Shown here: positions 26,898 through 35,431 of the stretch, piece after piece | Numbering within the stretch: the stretch's first letter is position 1 | How the letters are laid out: every line of letters begins with the position of its first letter | NCBI GenBank assembly: GCA_031263445.1 | Contig: JAISFV010000156.1 | Location: 1-51,058 of the forward strand | Direction of reading: 5' to 3' | From: Synergistaceae bacterium | Lineage (GTDB): Bacteria > Synergistota > Synergistia > Synergistales > Synergistaceae | DNA length: 51,058 nt | Made by a program: the position numbers and the translations under genes | The notes under the pieces: generated by a model | The model's input: only the letters and a program-made list of their open reading frames with translations | Databases searched by the model: none | What the model was told of the DNA's origin: nothing

Positions 26898-28015
26898 TGT
26901 CGGGCAGCGCCGTATGGGCAGCGGTCGGATTTCTGGCGGGCTGCGCGCTCACCGTCATACTCCCGCTCAAGGGCGGCAGGAAGAAGACGGCGCCTACCAG
27001 CGCCTACCGCCGGGGGGACGTCATGGGGAACGCGGTCGAACACCGGCTGCTGCAAGGGCCGAGGTTCGTCTGCGTCGGGGGCGGCACCGGCCTCTCGACC
27101 CTGCTCGCAGGGCTGAAGGCTTTTTCGAGGAACATCACTGCCGTGGTCGCGGTGACGGACGAGGGCGGCAGCTCAGGGAGGCTCAGGCAGGAATGGGGCG
27201 TGCTGCCCCCGGGCGACGTCCGGAACTGTCTCGTGGCGCTCGCGGAAAACGACAACTCGCTCAACAGGATACTGAACTTCAGATTCGACAGGGGCGAACT
27301 GAACGGCCATAGCCTGGGGAACCTCATTCTGCTCGCGGCCAGCGAGCTGGTGGGCGACTTCAGCAAGGCCGTCGAGGAGATGAACAGGCTCTTGGCGATC
27401 CGCGGCAGGGTACTGCCTGTCACGACGGAGACTGTAGTCCTGAACGGGGAGACGGAAGCGGGAAAACGCGTCAAAGGCGAGCTGGAGATATCGGCAAACG
27501 GCAGCGACATGAAACGGATCTGGCTTGAACCAGCGTCGGCAAAGCCTCTCCCTGACGTTATAGACTCCATAGGAACCGCTGACCTCATCGTCTTAGGGCC
27601 AGGCAGCCTCTTTACGAGCATACTGCCAAACCTCCTCCTGGAGGAGGTTTCAAGTGCCATAAGGACGTCTTCCACCCCCAAGGTGTACATAGCCAACCTC
27701 ATGACGCAGACGCGCGAGACGGAGGGCATGAACATAACTGCCCACCTCGACTGGATCGCGAGCGTCCTAGGGGCAATGCCGGACTTCGTCGTGGCGAACC
27801 ACACGCCGATACCGTCAGACTACCTCACGAGATACCGCGAGAAGGGGGCTGAGCCCCTCTACCTGTCACGGGACGAGGAAACTTACATCGAGGGCAAGGG
27901 CGGTGCTATCGTATACGCAGACCTCGCGGACATAAAGGACGGCAAGTACCTGCGTCATCACTCGCAGAACCTGGCGGAGATCCTCATGCGCATAGCGAGG
28001 GACGTAAGCCCTTAA
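26897..28015 (+). CDS. yvcK: Gluconeogenesis factor YvcK (CofD-like), membrane-anchored form
   Basis: A 372-residue protein with a CofD/YvcK fold. CVGGGTGLSTLLAGL binds nucleotide sugar, and VTDEGGSSGRLR, GDVRNCL and GPGSLFTSILPNLL are family marks. YvcK homologues support growth on gluconeogenic carbon and cell wall synthesis and bind UDP-GlcNAc. The common form of about 320 residues is soluble; here about 45 extra N-terminal residues contain a membrane segment (about 5-26) and a basic stretch, suggesting anchoring to the inner membrane. ATG at 26897 overlaps the rapZ stop by one base. A GTG one codon earlier is equally possible. Confidence 0.9.
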   Translation: MSGSAVWAAVGFLAGCALTVILPLKGGRKKTAPTSAYRRGDVMGNAVEHRLLQGPRFVCVGGGTGLSTLLAGLKAFSRNITAVVAVTDEGGSSGRLRQEWGVLPPGDVRNCLVALAENDNSLNRILNFRFDRGELNGHSLGNLILLAASELVGDFSKAVEEMNRLLAIRGRVLPVTTETVVLNGETEAGKRVKGELEISANGSDMKRIWLEPASAKPLPDVIDSIGTADLIVLGPGSLFTSILPNLLLEEVSSAIRTSSTPKVYIANLMTQTRETEGMNITAHLDWIASVLGAMPDFVVANHTPIPSDYLTRYREKGAEPLYLSRDEETYIEGKGGAIVYADLADIKDGKYLRHHSQNLAEILMRIARDVSP

Positions 28016-28893
28016 TGCCTGAGATAAAAAACGTCATCTGGGACGAGTTCATAGGCCTTCCGACGAAAGCTCCGCGCGCGGAACTCAGCGGTTTTTTGGA
28101 AGCGCTCCCGAAATCCGGCGGGCAGGGGACGGCCTCATTCGCTTGTCCAAGCCCTGTCGTCGGGAGACGGCTTTTGAAGCTGTGGAATAGCTTGAACGAA
28201 AGGTCTTTTAGTGGGAAAATTACCGCAAGGGGCAGGCCGATCGAGCTGAACAGGAAACTAGGCCGGGCGTTCTTCGTGCTGCCGGAGGGTATCCTCCGGG
28301 ATATAGTGGCGGGTGCCGCGCATGAAAGCGGGAGCGAGCGGTGGGCGTGGTTTCGCGGACTGTGGGGCGGGTGCGGCGCCCTTTACCTGCCGCAGAGCGG
28401 TTATTACATGACGCTCCGCCCGCACGGCGAGGCGCCGGGCCGCAAGGCCACCGCGCTGTTGAGCGCGGAGGGGATAGCCCTGAGGAAGAGGGTCGTCCGC
28501 GGCAGGGCGGAATACATGCTGCGGGACCAGGAGAGGATTGTCACCTGCCTCTTGAGGATGGGCCTCGTGAAGAGTTCGCTGCTCCTTGAGGAGACGGCCA
28601 TAGTGAGGTCGATCAAGAACAGGGTGAACAAGGTCATTAACTGCGACTCTGCGAACATAAGCAAGACGGTGGACGCGGCGGCGGCACAGCTAGCGATGGT
28701 TGACACGGTGGATTCATGCGGGCTGTGGGATCACCTGACGCCAGCCATGGCTGAGTTAGCCTACATGCGGCGGCTCAATCCCGGCGCGTCGCTGGCGGAA
28801 CTGGGACAGATGCTGTCGAAGCCGGTGAGCAAGAGCACCGTTGAGTACAGGTGGCGCAAGCTGAAAACGTTATTGGCGGCTCTGGGCCGATAG
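28015..28893 (+). CDS. whiA: Sporulation/division regulator WhiA
   Basis: A 292-residue DNA-binding protein of the WhiA family. The N-terminal region is a degenerate LAGLIDADG homing-endonuclease fold (WFRGLWGGCGALYLP), then ETAIVRSIKNRVNKVINCDSANISKT-like residues, and a C-terminal helix-turn-helix with LAELGQMLSKPVSKST. WhiA controls division genes in actinobacteria and influences division in Bacillus. Presence directly after rapZ-yvcK is the classical arrangement. The ATG overlaps the yvcK stop by one base. Confidence 0.9.
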   Translation: MPEIKNVIWDEFIGLPTKAPRAELSGFLEALPKSGGQGTASFACPSPVVGRRLLKLWNSLNERSFSGKITARGRPIELNRKLGRAFFVLPEGILRDIVAGAAHESGSERWAWFRGLWGGCGALYLPQSGYYMTLRPHGEAPGRKATALLSAEGIALRKRVVRGRAEYMLRDQERIVTCLLRMGLVKSSLLLEETAIVRSIKNRVNKVINCDSANISKTVDAAAAQLAMVDTVDSCGLWDHLTPAMAELAYMRRLNPGASLAELGQMLSKPVSKSTVEYRWRKLKTLLAALGR

Positions 28894-28924
28894 ACAGACG
28901 ACGAAAAGGAAGGGGATGGTTCCG

Positions 28925-30907
28925 ATGTACTTGGGCAAAGCGGACGTCAACACATATGACAAGGGGGTGGACAGGGAATTCCTGGTCTCGAACGGAACGG
29001 GGAATTACGGCTCATCCACGGTCATAGGGGCCAACACGAGGTGGGAGCACGGACTCCTGGTAGTACGCCAGCAGGACTCGGCGCGGCACACGGTCTTGGC
29101 GAGCAAGCTGGAGGAAACCCTTTACGCCCATAACAAGAAGTACCAGCTTTCCACGAACCGTTACAGGGATCTCGTCTATCCGGACGGTTACAGATACTTG
29201 CAGGAATACCAGGGAACCCCTTTCCCGAGCATGTTGTTCGTGATTCACAGCATTTTCCTGAAAAAATCCATCTTCATGCCACAGAGCGGGACGAGCACCA
29301 TCGTGAAGTACGAGCTCCTGGCCGCGCCAGGGGAGGTCGGTGTCGACATAAGGCCGCTCTTCGCCCACAGGGCCAAGGGCGACGCGGCTGAACCGGCGGA
29401 GAAGCCGGCATTCGACTCCTCGTGCTCGTCGGACGGGGTCGTCGGCGTGAGCGGGCGCGGACACGTGAGCCACGTATCGTTCACGGCCTCCGGGGAACTC
29501 GCGGCGAAATGGTCGTCTAAACCGCTCTGGTACGAGAACGTAGTCTACGAAAAGGACGAGGAGGCCGATGGCGCGCCATCTGACTGCCTCTGGTCACCGG
29601 GCGTCGGCTCTATAAAGCTGCGGAAGGGTGACGTGCTGTACGTCGTTCTGTCTGAGGAGCCCGTCTCCTACTCCATGGAGGAGATAAGGCTGCTGGAGAG
29701 CGAGACCGTGGAACGCCTCGGGGGGGTCGTCCGTAACGCGGGCATTGATTCACCCTACAGCGGCGTACAGGACATGATACAGTCGTCCTCTCACCTAGTG
29801 GCCGACTACAAGGGCGCGGTGCCGGCGATATTCTCGGGCTTCCCGTCCGCCCAGCAGCGCGCCAGGGATACGTTCGTCTCCCTGCCTGGGCTCACGCTCG
29901 CGACGGGCAGGGGCCAAGCCGCGCGCGGCATACTGAACCGCTGGCTCGCCCTGGCGTCCGAGTCTGGCGGGATAATGCCCGCCTCCATCGCCTACTGCGG
30001 AGAAGCGGCGTTCGGGGCCATAGACGCCGGACTCTGGTTCATCTACGCCGTCAGTAAGTTCTGCGCCCACGAGGGAGACGAGTACGCCCGCTTGAACTAC
30101 GCGAAGCTCGCGGAGATAACAGAGCGCTACCAAGATGGGTCGAAAAAGCTCGGGGCGGCCATGGATCCCGAGACAAAGCTCGTCAAATACCTAGGCTCGC
30201 CTGGTACGTGCCACTGGATGTCCGGGGAGGCGGACGGCGAACCCCTGGTCAATCGCAGGGGGTACTTGGTCGAGGTCAACGCCTTGTGGCACAACGCCCT
30301 CTCGTTTATGAAAAAAGCGGCAGACCTGTCAGGCGACGCGCAGGGTGCGGAAAAGTACGAAAAGCTCGCGTCCGGGTGCCGCGCGTCCTTCGAGAAGGTA
30401 TTCTGGAACAAGGGGAATAATTACCTCTTCGACTGGGTGGATCCGTCTGACGGGGCCTTGGACGACGCGATCCGCCCGAACGCGATCCTTGCCGTCTCTC
30501 TCCCGTATCCAGTGATGTCGGGCGAGCGCGGGCGAGCGTTATTTGCCACGTGCTGGGACGAGCTCTACACGACGTACGGGCTGCGGACGCTCGACCCGCA
30601 CCACGAGAAGTTCAAGGGCCGTGCCGAGGGACGCCCCGACCAGAAGAAAAAGGCGCGTCTGCGCGGCATGGCATGGCCGTGGCTTTTGGGGCAGTTCATT
30701 ACGGCCTTCATGCGCTTCAACCCAGGTTCGTCCGAGATGGGCTGGTCGTTCGTCCGCCCGTTCACGTCACACCTCAGGAGAGGCTGCCTCGGCGGTGTGG
30801 CGGAGTATTTTGACGGCATGATGCCGTATGTCCCGAACGGAGACGTCCTGAGCGCCGTGTCGATGGGCGAACTCCTGAGGGTGATCGACGAGGATCTGAA
30901 GGCATGA
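28925..30907 (+). CDS. Glycogen debranching enzyme (amylo-alpha-1,6-glucosidase)
   Basis: A 660-residue cytoplasmic glycoside hydrolase that removes alpha-1,6 branches from glycogen. An N-terminal beta-rich domain begins with REFLVSNGTGNYGSSTV (about 17-33) and RWEHGLLVV, typical of the bacterial/archaeal GDE_N family. The C-terminal (alpha/alpha)6 barrel contains GRGQAARGILNRWL, EVNALWHNAL, RPNAILAVSLP and YTTYGLRTLDP. ATG at 28925 is preferred because GGAAGGGG (28907-28915) is better spaced to it than to 28916. The end overlaps the ACT-domain gene as ATGA. Confidence 0.9.
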   Translation: MYLGKADVNTYDKGVDREFLVSNGTGNYGSSTVIGANTRWEHGLLVVRQQDSARHTVLASKLEETLYAHNKKYQLSTNRYRDLVYPDGYRYLQEYQGTPFPSMLFVIHSIFLKKSIFMPQSGTSTIVKYELLAAPGEVGVDIRPLFAHRAKGDAAEPAEKPAFDSSCSSDGVVGVSGRGHVSHVSFTASGELAAKWSSKPLWYENVVYEKDEEADGAPSDCLWSPGVGSIKLRKGDVLYVVLSEEPVSYSMEEIRLLESETVERLGGVVRNAGIDSPYSGVQDMIQSSSHLVADYKGAVPAIFSGFPSAQQRARDTFVSLPGLTLATGRGQAARGILNRWLALASESGGIMPASIAYCGEAAFGAIDAGLWFIYAVSKFCAHEGDEYARLNYAKLAEITERYQDGSKKLGAAMDPETKLVKYLGSPGTCHWMSGEADGEPLVNRRGYLVEVNALWHNALSFMKKAADLSGDAQGAEKYEKLASGCRASFEKVFWNKGNNYLFDWVDPSDGALDDAIRPNAILAVSLPYPVMSGERGRALFATCWDELYTTYGLRTLDPHHEKFKGRAEGRPDQKKKARLRGMAWPWLLGQFITAFMRFNPGSSEMGWSFVRPFTSHLRRGCLGGVAEYFDGMMPYVPNGDVLSAVSMGELLRVIDEDLKA

Positions 30908-31173
30908 GAGGCATCGTCACAGTGCTGGGGAAGGACTCCGTCGGCATCATAGCGAAGATCTGCTCGTACATGTCGGAGCGGAACGTGAACGTCCTGGACA
31001 TCGCGCAGACGATAGTGGGCGGGTACTTCAACATGATGATGGTCGTGGATCTTGACGGATCTTCCGAGCCGCTCGCGTCGATGACGGTCGGGCTCGAAAC
31101 ACTCGGGCGCGACATCGGCGTGGTGGTGAGGCTCCAGCATGAAGACATTTTCAACGCCATGCACAGGATATAG
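30904..31173 (+). CDS. ACT-domain protein (UPF0237 family)
   Basis: An 89-residue small protein consisting of a single ACT domain with the start VTVLGKDSVGIIAKI and LDIAQTIVGGYFNMMMVV. Such proteins bind small ligands, often amino acids, and this subfamily is regularly encoded next to a UPF0210 protein as here (three bases apart). The ligand is unknown. The ATG overlaps the stop of the debranching enzyme gene, so the three genes are probably translated from one message. Confidence 0.88.
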   Translation: MRGIVTVLGKDSVGIIAKICSYMSERNVNVLDIAQTIVGGYFNMMMVVDLDGSSEPLASMTVGLETLGRDIGVVVRLQHEDIFNAMHRI

Positions 31174-31176
31174 CCG

Positions 31177-32535
31177 ATGATCTCCATTTACGAGGCTCAA
31201 GAGACCATCCGCATGATCTCCGAGGCCAATCTCGACGTCCGCACGATCACTATGGGCATCAGTCTGCTCGACTGCGCAGACACGGATCATGACGCGTTTT
31301 GCGGCAAGATCTACGACAAAATAGCGAGGAAAGCGGAGCACTTGGTGCGGGTGGGGGACGACATCTCCAAGGAGTACGGGATCCCTGTCGTCAACAAGCG
31401 CGTCTCCGTCACGCCCATAGCCATCGCGGCCGCAGGGTGCAGGTGCGACGGGTACGTCGAGATAGCACGCGCTCTCGACCGCGCAGCCGAGGCGATAGGG
31501 ATCAACTTCATCGGCGGCTTTTCGGCGCTCGTCCAGAAGGGCATGACTCTTGAGGACAAAAAACTGCTGGACTCCATACCGCCGGCCCTGGCGGAGACGG
31601 AGCGCGTCTGCTCGTCCGTGTGCGCTGCCTCTACCCGCTCCGGCATCAACGTGGACGCCGTGAACAGGGTGGCCCGCATCGTAAAGGACACGGCGATGCT
31701 GACGCGTGAAAGGGATTCCGTGGGTTGCACGAAATTCGTCGTATTCTGCAACGCCGTGGACGACAATCCCTTCATGGCAGGCGCGTTCCACGGCGTAGGG
31801 GAGGGAGACGCCGCCATCAACGTCGGCGTGAGCGGCCCTGGAGTCGTGAAGCGCGCGCTGGAATCCGTGCGCGGCGCCGATTTCGAGACCCTCTGCGAGA
31901 CGGTCAAGCGCACCGCGTTCAAGATCACCCGCGTGGGCCAGCTTGTGGCGCAGGAGGCGGCCCGCCGCCTCAAGGTCCCGTTCGGCGCTATCGACCTCTC
32001 CCTGGCCCCCACTCCCGCCATAGGGGACAGCGTGGCCGAGATATTGCAGGAAATGGGGCTGGAGCAGCCCGGAGCGCCTGGCACGACCGCCGCCATAGCC
32101 ATTTTGAACGACAGCGTGAAAAAGGGCGGCGTGATGGCCAGCTCCTACGTCGGCGGCCTGAGCGGCGCTTTCATCCCCGTTAGCGAGGATCACGGCATGA
32201 TCGAGGCTGTACAGGCGGGCGCTCTCACACTGGAGAAGCTGGAGGCGATGAGCTGCGTCTGCTCCGTCGGCCTCGACATGATAGCCATCCCCGGCGACTC
32301 CCCGGCGGAAACCATCTCCGGGATCATCATGGACGAGATGGCCATCGGGATGGTCAACAACAAAACGGCTGCCGTCCGCATAATCCCAGTTGCCGGGAAG
32401 GGCGTAGGCGAGATGGTAGAGTTCGGGGGCCTCATGGGCGCCGCGCCGATAATGGAGGCGAACAGGTTCAAGTGCGCCGATTTCGTCCGGCGCGGCGGCC
32501 GCATCCCGGCCCCGATCCACAGCTTCAGGAACTAA
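31177..32535 (+). CDS. UPF0210 (DUF711) family protein
   Basis: A 452-residue protein of the UPF0210/DUF711 family. Its N-terminus, [19 protein letters not shown], and [21 protein letters not shown] are hallmarks. The fold is related to the pyruvate-formate-lyase barrel, but no glycyl-radical tail (RVxGY) is present at the C-terminus. Function is unknown; the constant pairing with an ACT-domain protein suggests ligand control. The last gene of the plus-strand run that began at rapZ; a long hairpin follows. Confidence 0.88.
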   Translation: MISIYEAQETIRMISEANLDVRTITMGISLLDCADTDHDAFCGKIYDKIARKAEHLVRVGDDISKEYGIPVVNKRVSVTPIAIAAAGCRCDGYVEIARALDRAAEAIGINFIGGFSALVQKGMTLEDKKLLDSIPPALAETERVCSSVCAASTRSGINVDAVNRVARIVKDTAMLTRERDSVGCTKFVVFCNAVDDNPFMAGAFHGVGEGDAAINVGVSGPGVVKRALESVRGADFETLCETVKRTAFKITRVGQLVAQEAARRLKVPFGAIDLSLAPTPAIGDSVAEILQEMGLEQPGAPGTTAAIAILNDSVKKGGVMASSYVGGLSGAFIPVSEDHGMIEAVQAGALTLEKLEAMSCVCSVGLDMIAIPGDSPAETISGIIMDEMAIGMVNNKTAAVRIIPVAGKGVGEMVEFGGLMGAAPIMEANRFKCADFVRRGGRIPAPIHSFRN

Positions 32536-32541
32536 AGAAAC

Positions 32542-32690
32542 GCTGATCACGACATTTTGCCGTTTAATTCCGATTCTAAATCAGACGGACCATGATTTGA
32601 TTTAGAATCGGAATCGTGTGACAATGCACTGCGCCTGACATAAGGTGTTGATGTTTTTTCCGGATAAGCCTTCCTAAAATTTTAGCCGTT
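32542..32690 (+). repeat. Dispersed intergenic repeat, partial third copy interrupted by a hairpin
   Basis: The left end (CGACATTTTGCCGTTTA around 32550-32566) and the right end (CCTTCCTAAAATTTTAGCC around 32669-32687) match the end blocks of the repeats at 4310-4415 and 6030-6139. The middle is different and contains a perfect 17-bp inverted repeat (32567-32614). The element fills much of the 321-base gap between the UPF0210 gene and the response regulator. Similarity is weaker than between the first two copies. Confidence 0.4.
32567..32614 (+). terminator. Long perfect hairpin after the UPF0210 gene, probable terminator
   Basis: Arms at 32567-32583 and 32598-32614 are exact 17-bp reverse complements with a 14-base loop. 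It lies 32 bases after the preceding stop. There is no T-run, so it may act with Rho, protect the 3' end, or be part of the repeat element around it. Confidence 0.5.
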
Positions 32691-32706
32691 CAGTTGTGAT
32701 TAATTT

Positions 32707-32737
32707 TTGATGATTTCATGTGACGAAGTGATATAAT
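32707..32737 (+). promoter_or_regulatory. Putative promoter for the response regulator locus
   Basis: A consensus -10, TATAAT at 32732-32737, is preceded by TG one base upstream (extended -10), and TTGATG at 32707-32712 is a possible -35 with a long 19-bp spacer. A second TATAAT occurs at 32762-32767. Transcription from here would leave a leader of about 80-115 bases before the ATG at 32857. Confidence 0.55.
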
Positions 32738-32856
32738 TTCTGTCATAGCGACGGTAACGTTTATAATAGCCAGGTTGTTGTGTGTCGGCAGATCCTCGGG
32801 CAGGCTCTACTGAGCGGGTATATACCAAATAATTGAGATATGGGGGTACGTGTCCT

Positions 32857-33918
32857 ATGTCTGACGACAGGAAAAAAGTCCTTGTAGTCGATGATAGCCC
32901 GGTCAACCTGAAAATAGCAAGGAATGCCTTGATAGACGTTTTTGACGTCTTCACCGTCCCCAGCGTGGCAAAAATGCTCCAGATCCTTGAGGGCATCCTC
33001 CCCGACCTGATCCTGCTCGACGTTCTCATGCCGGAAATCGGGGGATACGAAGCGATAAGAGGGCTGAAGGCCGATCTAAGGACGCAAGAGATACCTGTCA
33101 TATTCCTCACCTCAAAAGCGGACGCGGTGAGCGAACTTGAGGGGCTTTCATTAGGCGCAGTGGATTATATCATCAAACCGTTCACGCCGCAGTTGCTGTT
33201 AAAGCGGGTTAAGATACATATGCTCATCGAATCGCAGAAGAAGGAATTGAAATATATCAACGCCAACCTCGAAAGGCTGGTGGAGGCAAAGACCGGCGCA
33301 ATCACGGAGCTACAGAAAGCTATCCTCCTGACGGTGAGCGAACTGGTGGAATGCCGGGACAACGTCACGGGCGGGCATATCGTCCGTACCGCGCAAACCC
33401 TGCGCATCATGACGGAAGAAATGTCCCGGCTCGGCGTTTACCGAGACGAACTGCTGTCATGGGACATCGAGCTGTTCCTCCAGTCGTCCCAGCTCCATGA
33501 CGTGGGCAAAATATCCATAAGCGACAACATCCTGCTGAAGCCCAGCAGGCTTACCAAGGAAGAATTTGACGAAATGAAGAAACACGCCGCGTTTGGCGAA
33601 AAGATCATCGACAGCATACAGCAAATCACCAGGGAAAACGCGTTTCTGACTTACGCAAAAACCATGGCGGGCACGCATCATGAAAAATGGGACGGCACTG
33701 GCTACCCGTACAACTATTCGGGCCAGGACATCCCCCTGCAGGGGCGTCTGATGGCTATTTCCGACGTGTACGACGCGCTGGTGTCCGAGCTCCCGTATAA
33801 GAAAGCGTTCTCGCAGGAAGAAGCCAATCAGATCATTCACGACTCCTTCGGCAGCCACTTCGACCCCGCCCTAGAGGAAGCGTTTACAGCCGCGTCCGCC
33901 CGCTTTTCTGGCGCGTAA
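32857..33918 (+). CDS. Response regulator with HD-GYP c-di-GMP phosphodiesterase domain (RpfG-like)
   Basis: A 353-residue two-domain cytoplasmic protein. The receiver domain begins VLVVDDSPVNLK, with the phosphoacceptor aspartate in LILLDVLMP and the lysine in IIKPF. The HD-GYP domain is complete: LHDVGKISISD, HHEKWDGTGYP, ISDVYDALVSE and HFDPAL. It is therefore expected to degrade cyclic-di-GMP when phosphorylated. ATG at 32857 is supported by GGGGG about ten bases upstream; a TTG at 32833 is a weaker alternative. It is the first gene of a probable locus with a glycogen synthase, a FIST sensor and a hybrid kinase, and that kinase is its likely phosphodonor. Confidence 0.92.
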   Translation: MSDDRKKVLVVDDSPVNLKIARNALIDVFDVFTVPSVAKMLQILEGILPDLILLDVLMPEIGGYEAIRGLKADLRTQEIPVIFLTSKADAVSELEGLSLGAVDYIIKPFTPQLLLKRVKIHMLIESQKKELKYINANLERLVEAKTGAITELQKAILLTVSELVECRDNVTGGHIVRTAQTLRIMTEEMSRLGVYRDELLSWDIELFLQSSQLHDVGKISISDNILLKPSRLTKEEFDEMKKHAAFGEKIIDSIQQITRENAFLTYAKTMAGTHHEKWDGTGYPYNYSGQDIPLQGRLMAISDVYDALVSELPYKKAFSQEEANQIIHDSFGSHFDPALEEAFTAASARFSGA

Positions 33919-33988
33919 TGACGACGGGGCTGACGCCGCCGTGCGGACCGCGCCGGCGTCAGGATGAACTTGCGGAAGGAGGCTTCTC

Positions 33989-35416
33989 ATGGAAATACTG
34001 TTTGCTGCAAGCGAGGCGCGTCCTTTCTTTGTTTCGGACAGCGACGGAGTAATGACGGGAGGGTTGCCGCCCGCGCTGCACAGGCGCGGGGCGACGGTCA
34101 GCGCTGTTTTGCCGTTGTACTTGGACTTAGACGCCGATTGGCGCGGGAAACTGAAATATGTCACCAGTTTCACCGTGCCTGTAGGCTGGCGCAACCAGTA
34201 TTGCGGTCTGTACGAATTGTCGTGGAGGGGGATGACGTGGTACTTCCTTGACAACGAATATTACTTCAAACGTCCTGGGCTTTACGGTTTTTACGATGAC
34301 GGGGAGCGGTTCGCCTTTTTTTCACGCGCCATCCTTGAAATGCCTTTCCACACGGGGATCGCTCCGGACATACTTCATTGTAACGACTGGCAAACGGCGC
34401 TGGCGCCGATATACCTCAACATGTATTACCGTGATCACGAGAAGTTTGCCGAGCTAAAGGCGATATTCACCATTCACGACATCAGGCGTCAGTACACGGC
34501 GCCGACCAATACGCTTGAAGAGGCTTTCGGCATCGGCCGGGAGAACATGCACGTGCTGGAGTACGGCGGCGCGGTGAACCTCACGAAAGGCGCAATAGAG
34601 GCAAGCGACCTCGTCAGCACGCTTTCGCCGTCCTACGCCGGCGAGCTGCTCGACCCCGCATATGGCTGCGGCATGGATGACTTCCTGCAAAAAAAAAGGC
34701 ACAAGATACGCGGCATCTTGGGCGGCATCGACATCAGCGAGTACAACCCCATGACTGACCCGCAAATTCCCGCCAATTACGGGATAAGCGACAGCACGGA
34801 GGGGAAATCCGCGTGTAAGAAGGCACTGCGGAAGAAATTGGGCCTCAAGGAGGATATTTCTCCGATCATCGGCATGGTTACGAAATTCACTCCGGACAGA
34901 GGCATCGACCTCATAATGCCCGTCGCGGATGAGTTGCTGGACAGCGGCGTTCAACTGGCGGTCATGGGTTCAGGCGATGAAAAATATGAAGATTTTTTCA
35001 CGGAGCTCGTTTCCCGCAGAGACGGGGCCGTCGGCGCGTACATCGGCAAGTCGGATGAGCTGGCGCGCGTTATATTCGCCGGCAGCGATATCTTCCTTAT
35101 GCCGAGCCAGACCGAGCCCTGCGGTTTTGGGCAGATGGCGGCCCTCCGCTATGGAACAGTGCCTGTAGTCCGAGAAACCGGAGGGCTGCGCGACACCGTC
35201 TGGGAAAACTCCGGCGAGACAGGCAACGGCTTTACATTTGCGGCATACGACTCCAGGGAAATGCTGTCGGCTTGCCTGCGCGCCAGGGATCTGTATTATG
35301 ACGGCAAAGACGGCTGGGCGGGCATGGTCAGGCGCGCTATGCGCTGCGACAACGGCTGGTCTGCGGCGGCGGAGAAATACATGGATATGTACAAGCGCGC
35401 GATGGCGCTTTCATGA
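33989..35416 (+). CDS. glgA: Divergent glycogen synthase (GT5 family)
   Basis: A 475-residue GT-B glycosyltransferase of the bacterial glycogen/starch synthase family, which elongates alpha-1,4-glucan from ADP-glucose. HCNDWQTAL, the ILGGIDISEYNP stretch, SQTEPCGFGQ with E376 and VRETGGLRDTV are conserved. Three key sites differ. The N-terminal KTGGL motif reads VMTGGL (M22), after about seven extra residues. The R-x4-K phosphate-binding pair is swapped, giving K299 and R304 in VTKFTPDRG. The H-N-L-x-Y-Q-G loop is replaced by IHDIRRQYT. Activity or donor choice may therefore be altered. AAGGAGG precedes the ATG. It lies between a c-di-GMP phosphodiesterase and a FIST gene, not with other glycogen genes. 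Confidence 0.82.
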   Translation: MEILFAASEARPFFVSDSDGVMTGGLPPALHRRGATVSAVLPLYLDLDADWRGKLKYVTSFTVPVGWRNQYCGLYELSWRGMTWYFLDNEYYFKRPGLYGFYDDGERFAFFSRAILEMPFHTGIAPDILHCNDWQTALAPIYLNMYYRDHEKFAELKAIFTIHDIRRQYTAPTNTLEEAFGIGRENMHVLEYGGAVNLTKGAIEASDLVSTLSPSYAGELLDPAYGCGMDDFLQKKRHKIRGILGGIDISEYNPMTDPQIPANYGISDSTEGKSACKKALRKKLGLKEDISPIIGMVTKFTPDRGIDLIMPVADELLDSGVQLAVMGSGDEKYEDFFTELVSRRDGAVGAYIGKSDELARVIFAGSDIFLMPSQTEPCGFGQMAALRYGTVPVVRETGGLRDTVWENSGETGNGFTFAAYDSREMLSACLRARDLYYDGKDGWAGMVRRAMRCDNGWSAAAEKYMDMYKRAMALS

Positions 35417-35431
35417 GGGGAGGCGAAAAGC

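Noticed and set aside
31177-32535. Possible glycyl-radical enzyme, given the fold relation of UPF0210 to pyruvate formate-lyase
   Set aside because: No RVxGY glycyl-radical motif at the C-terminus and no activating radical SAM enzyme nearby.
30565-32550. A 661-codon open frame on the minus strand across the debranching enzyme, ACT and UPF0210 genes
   Set aside because: Antisense to three well-recognised genes, composition typical of shadow frames, no domain.
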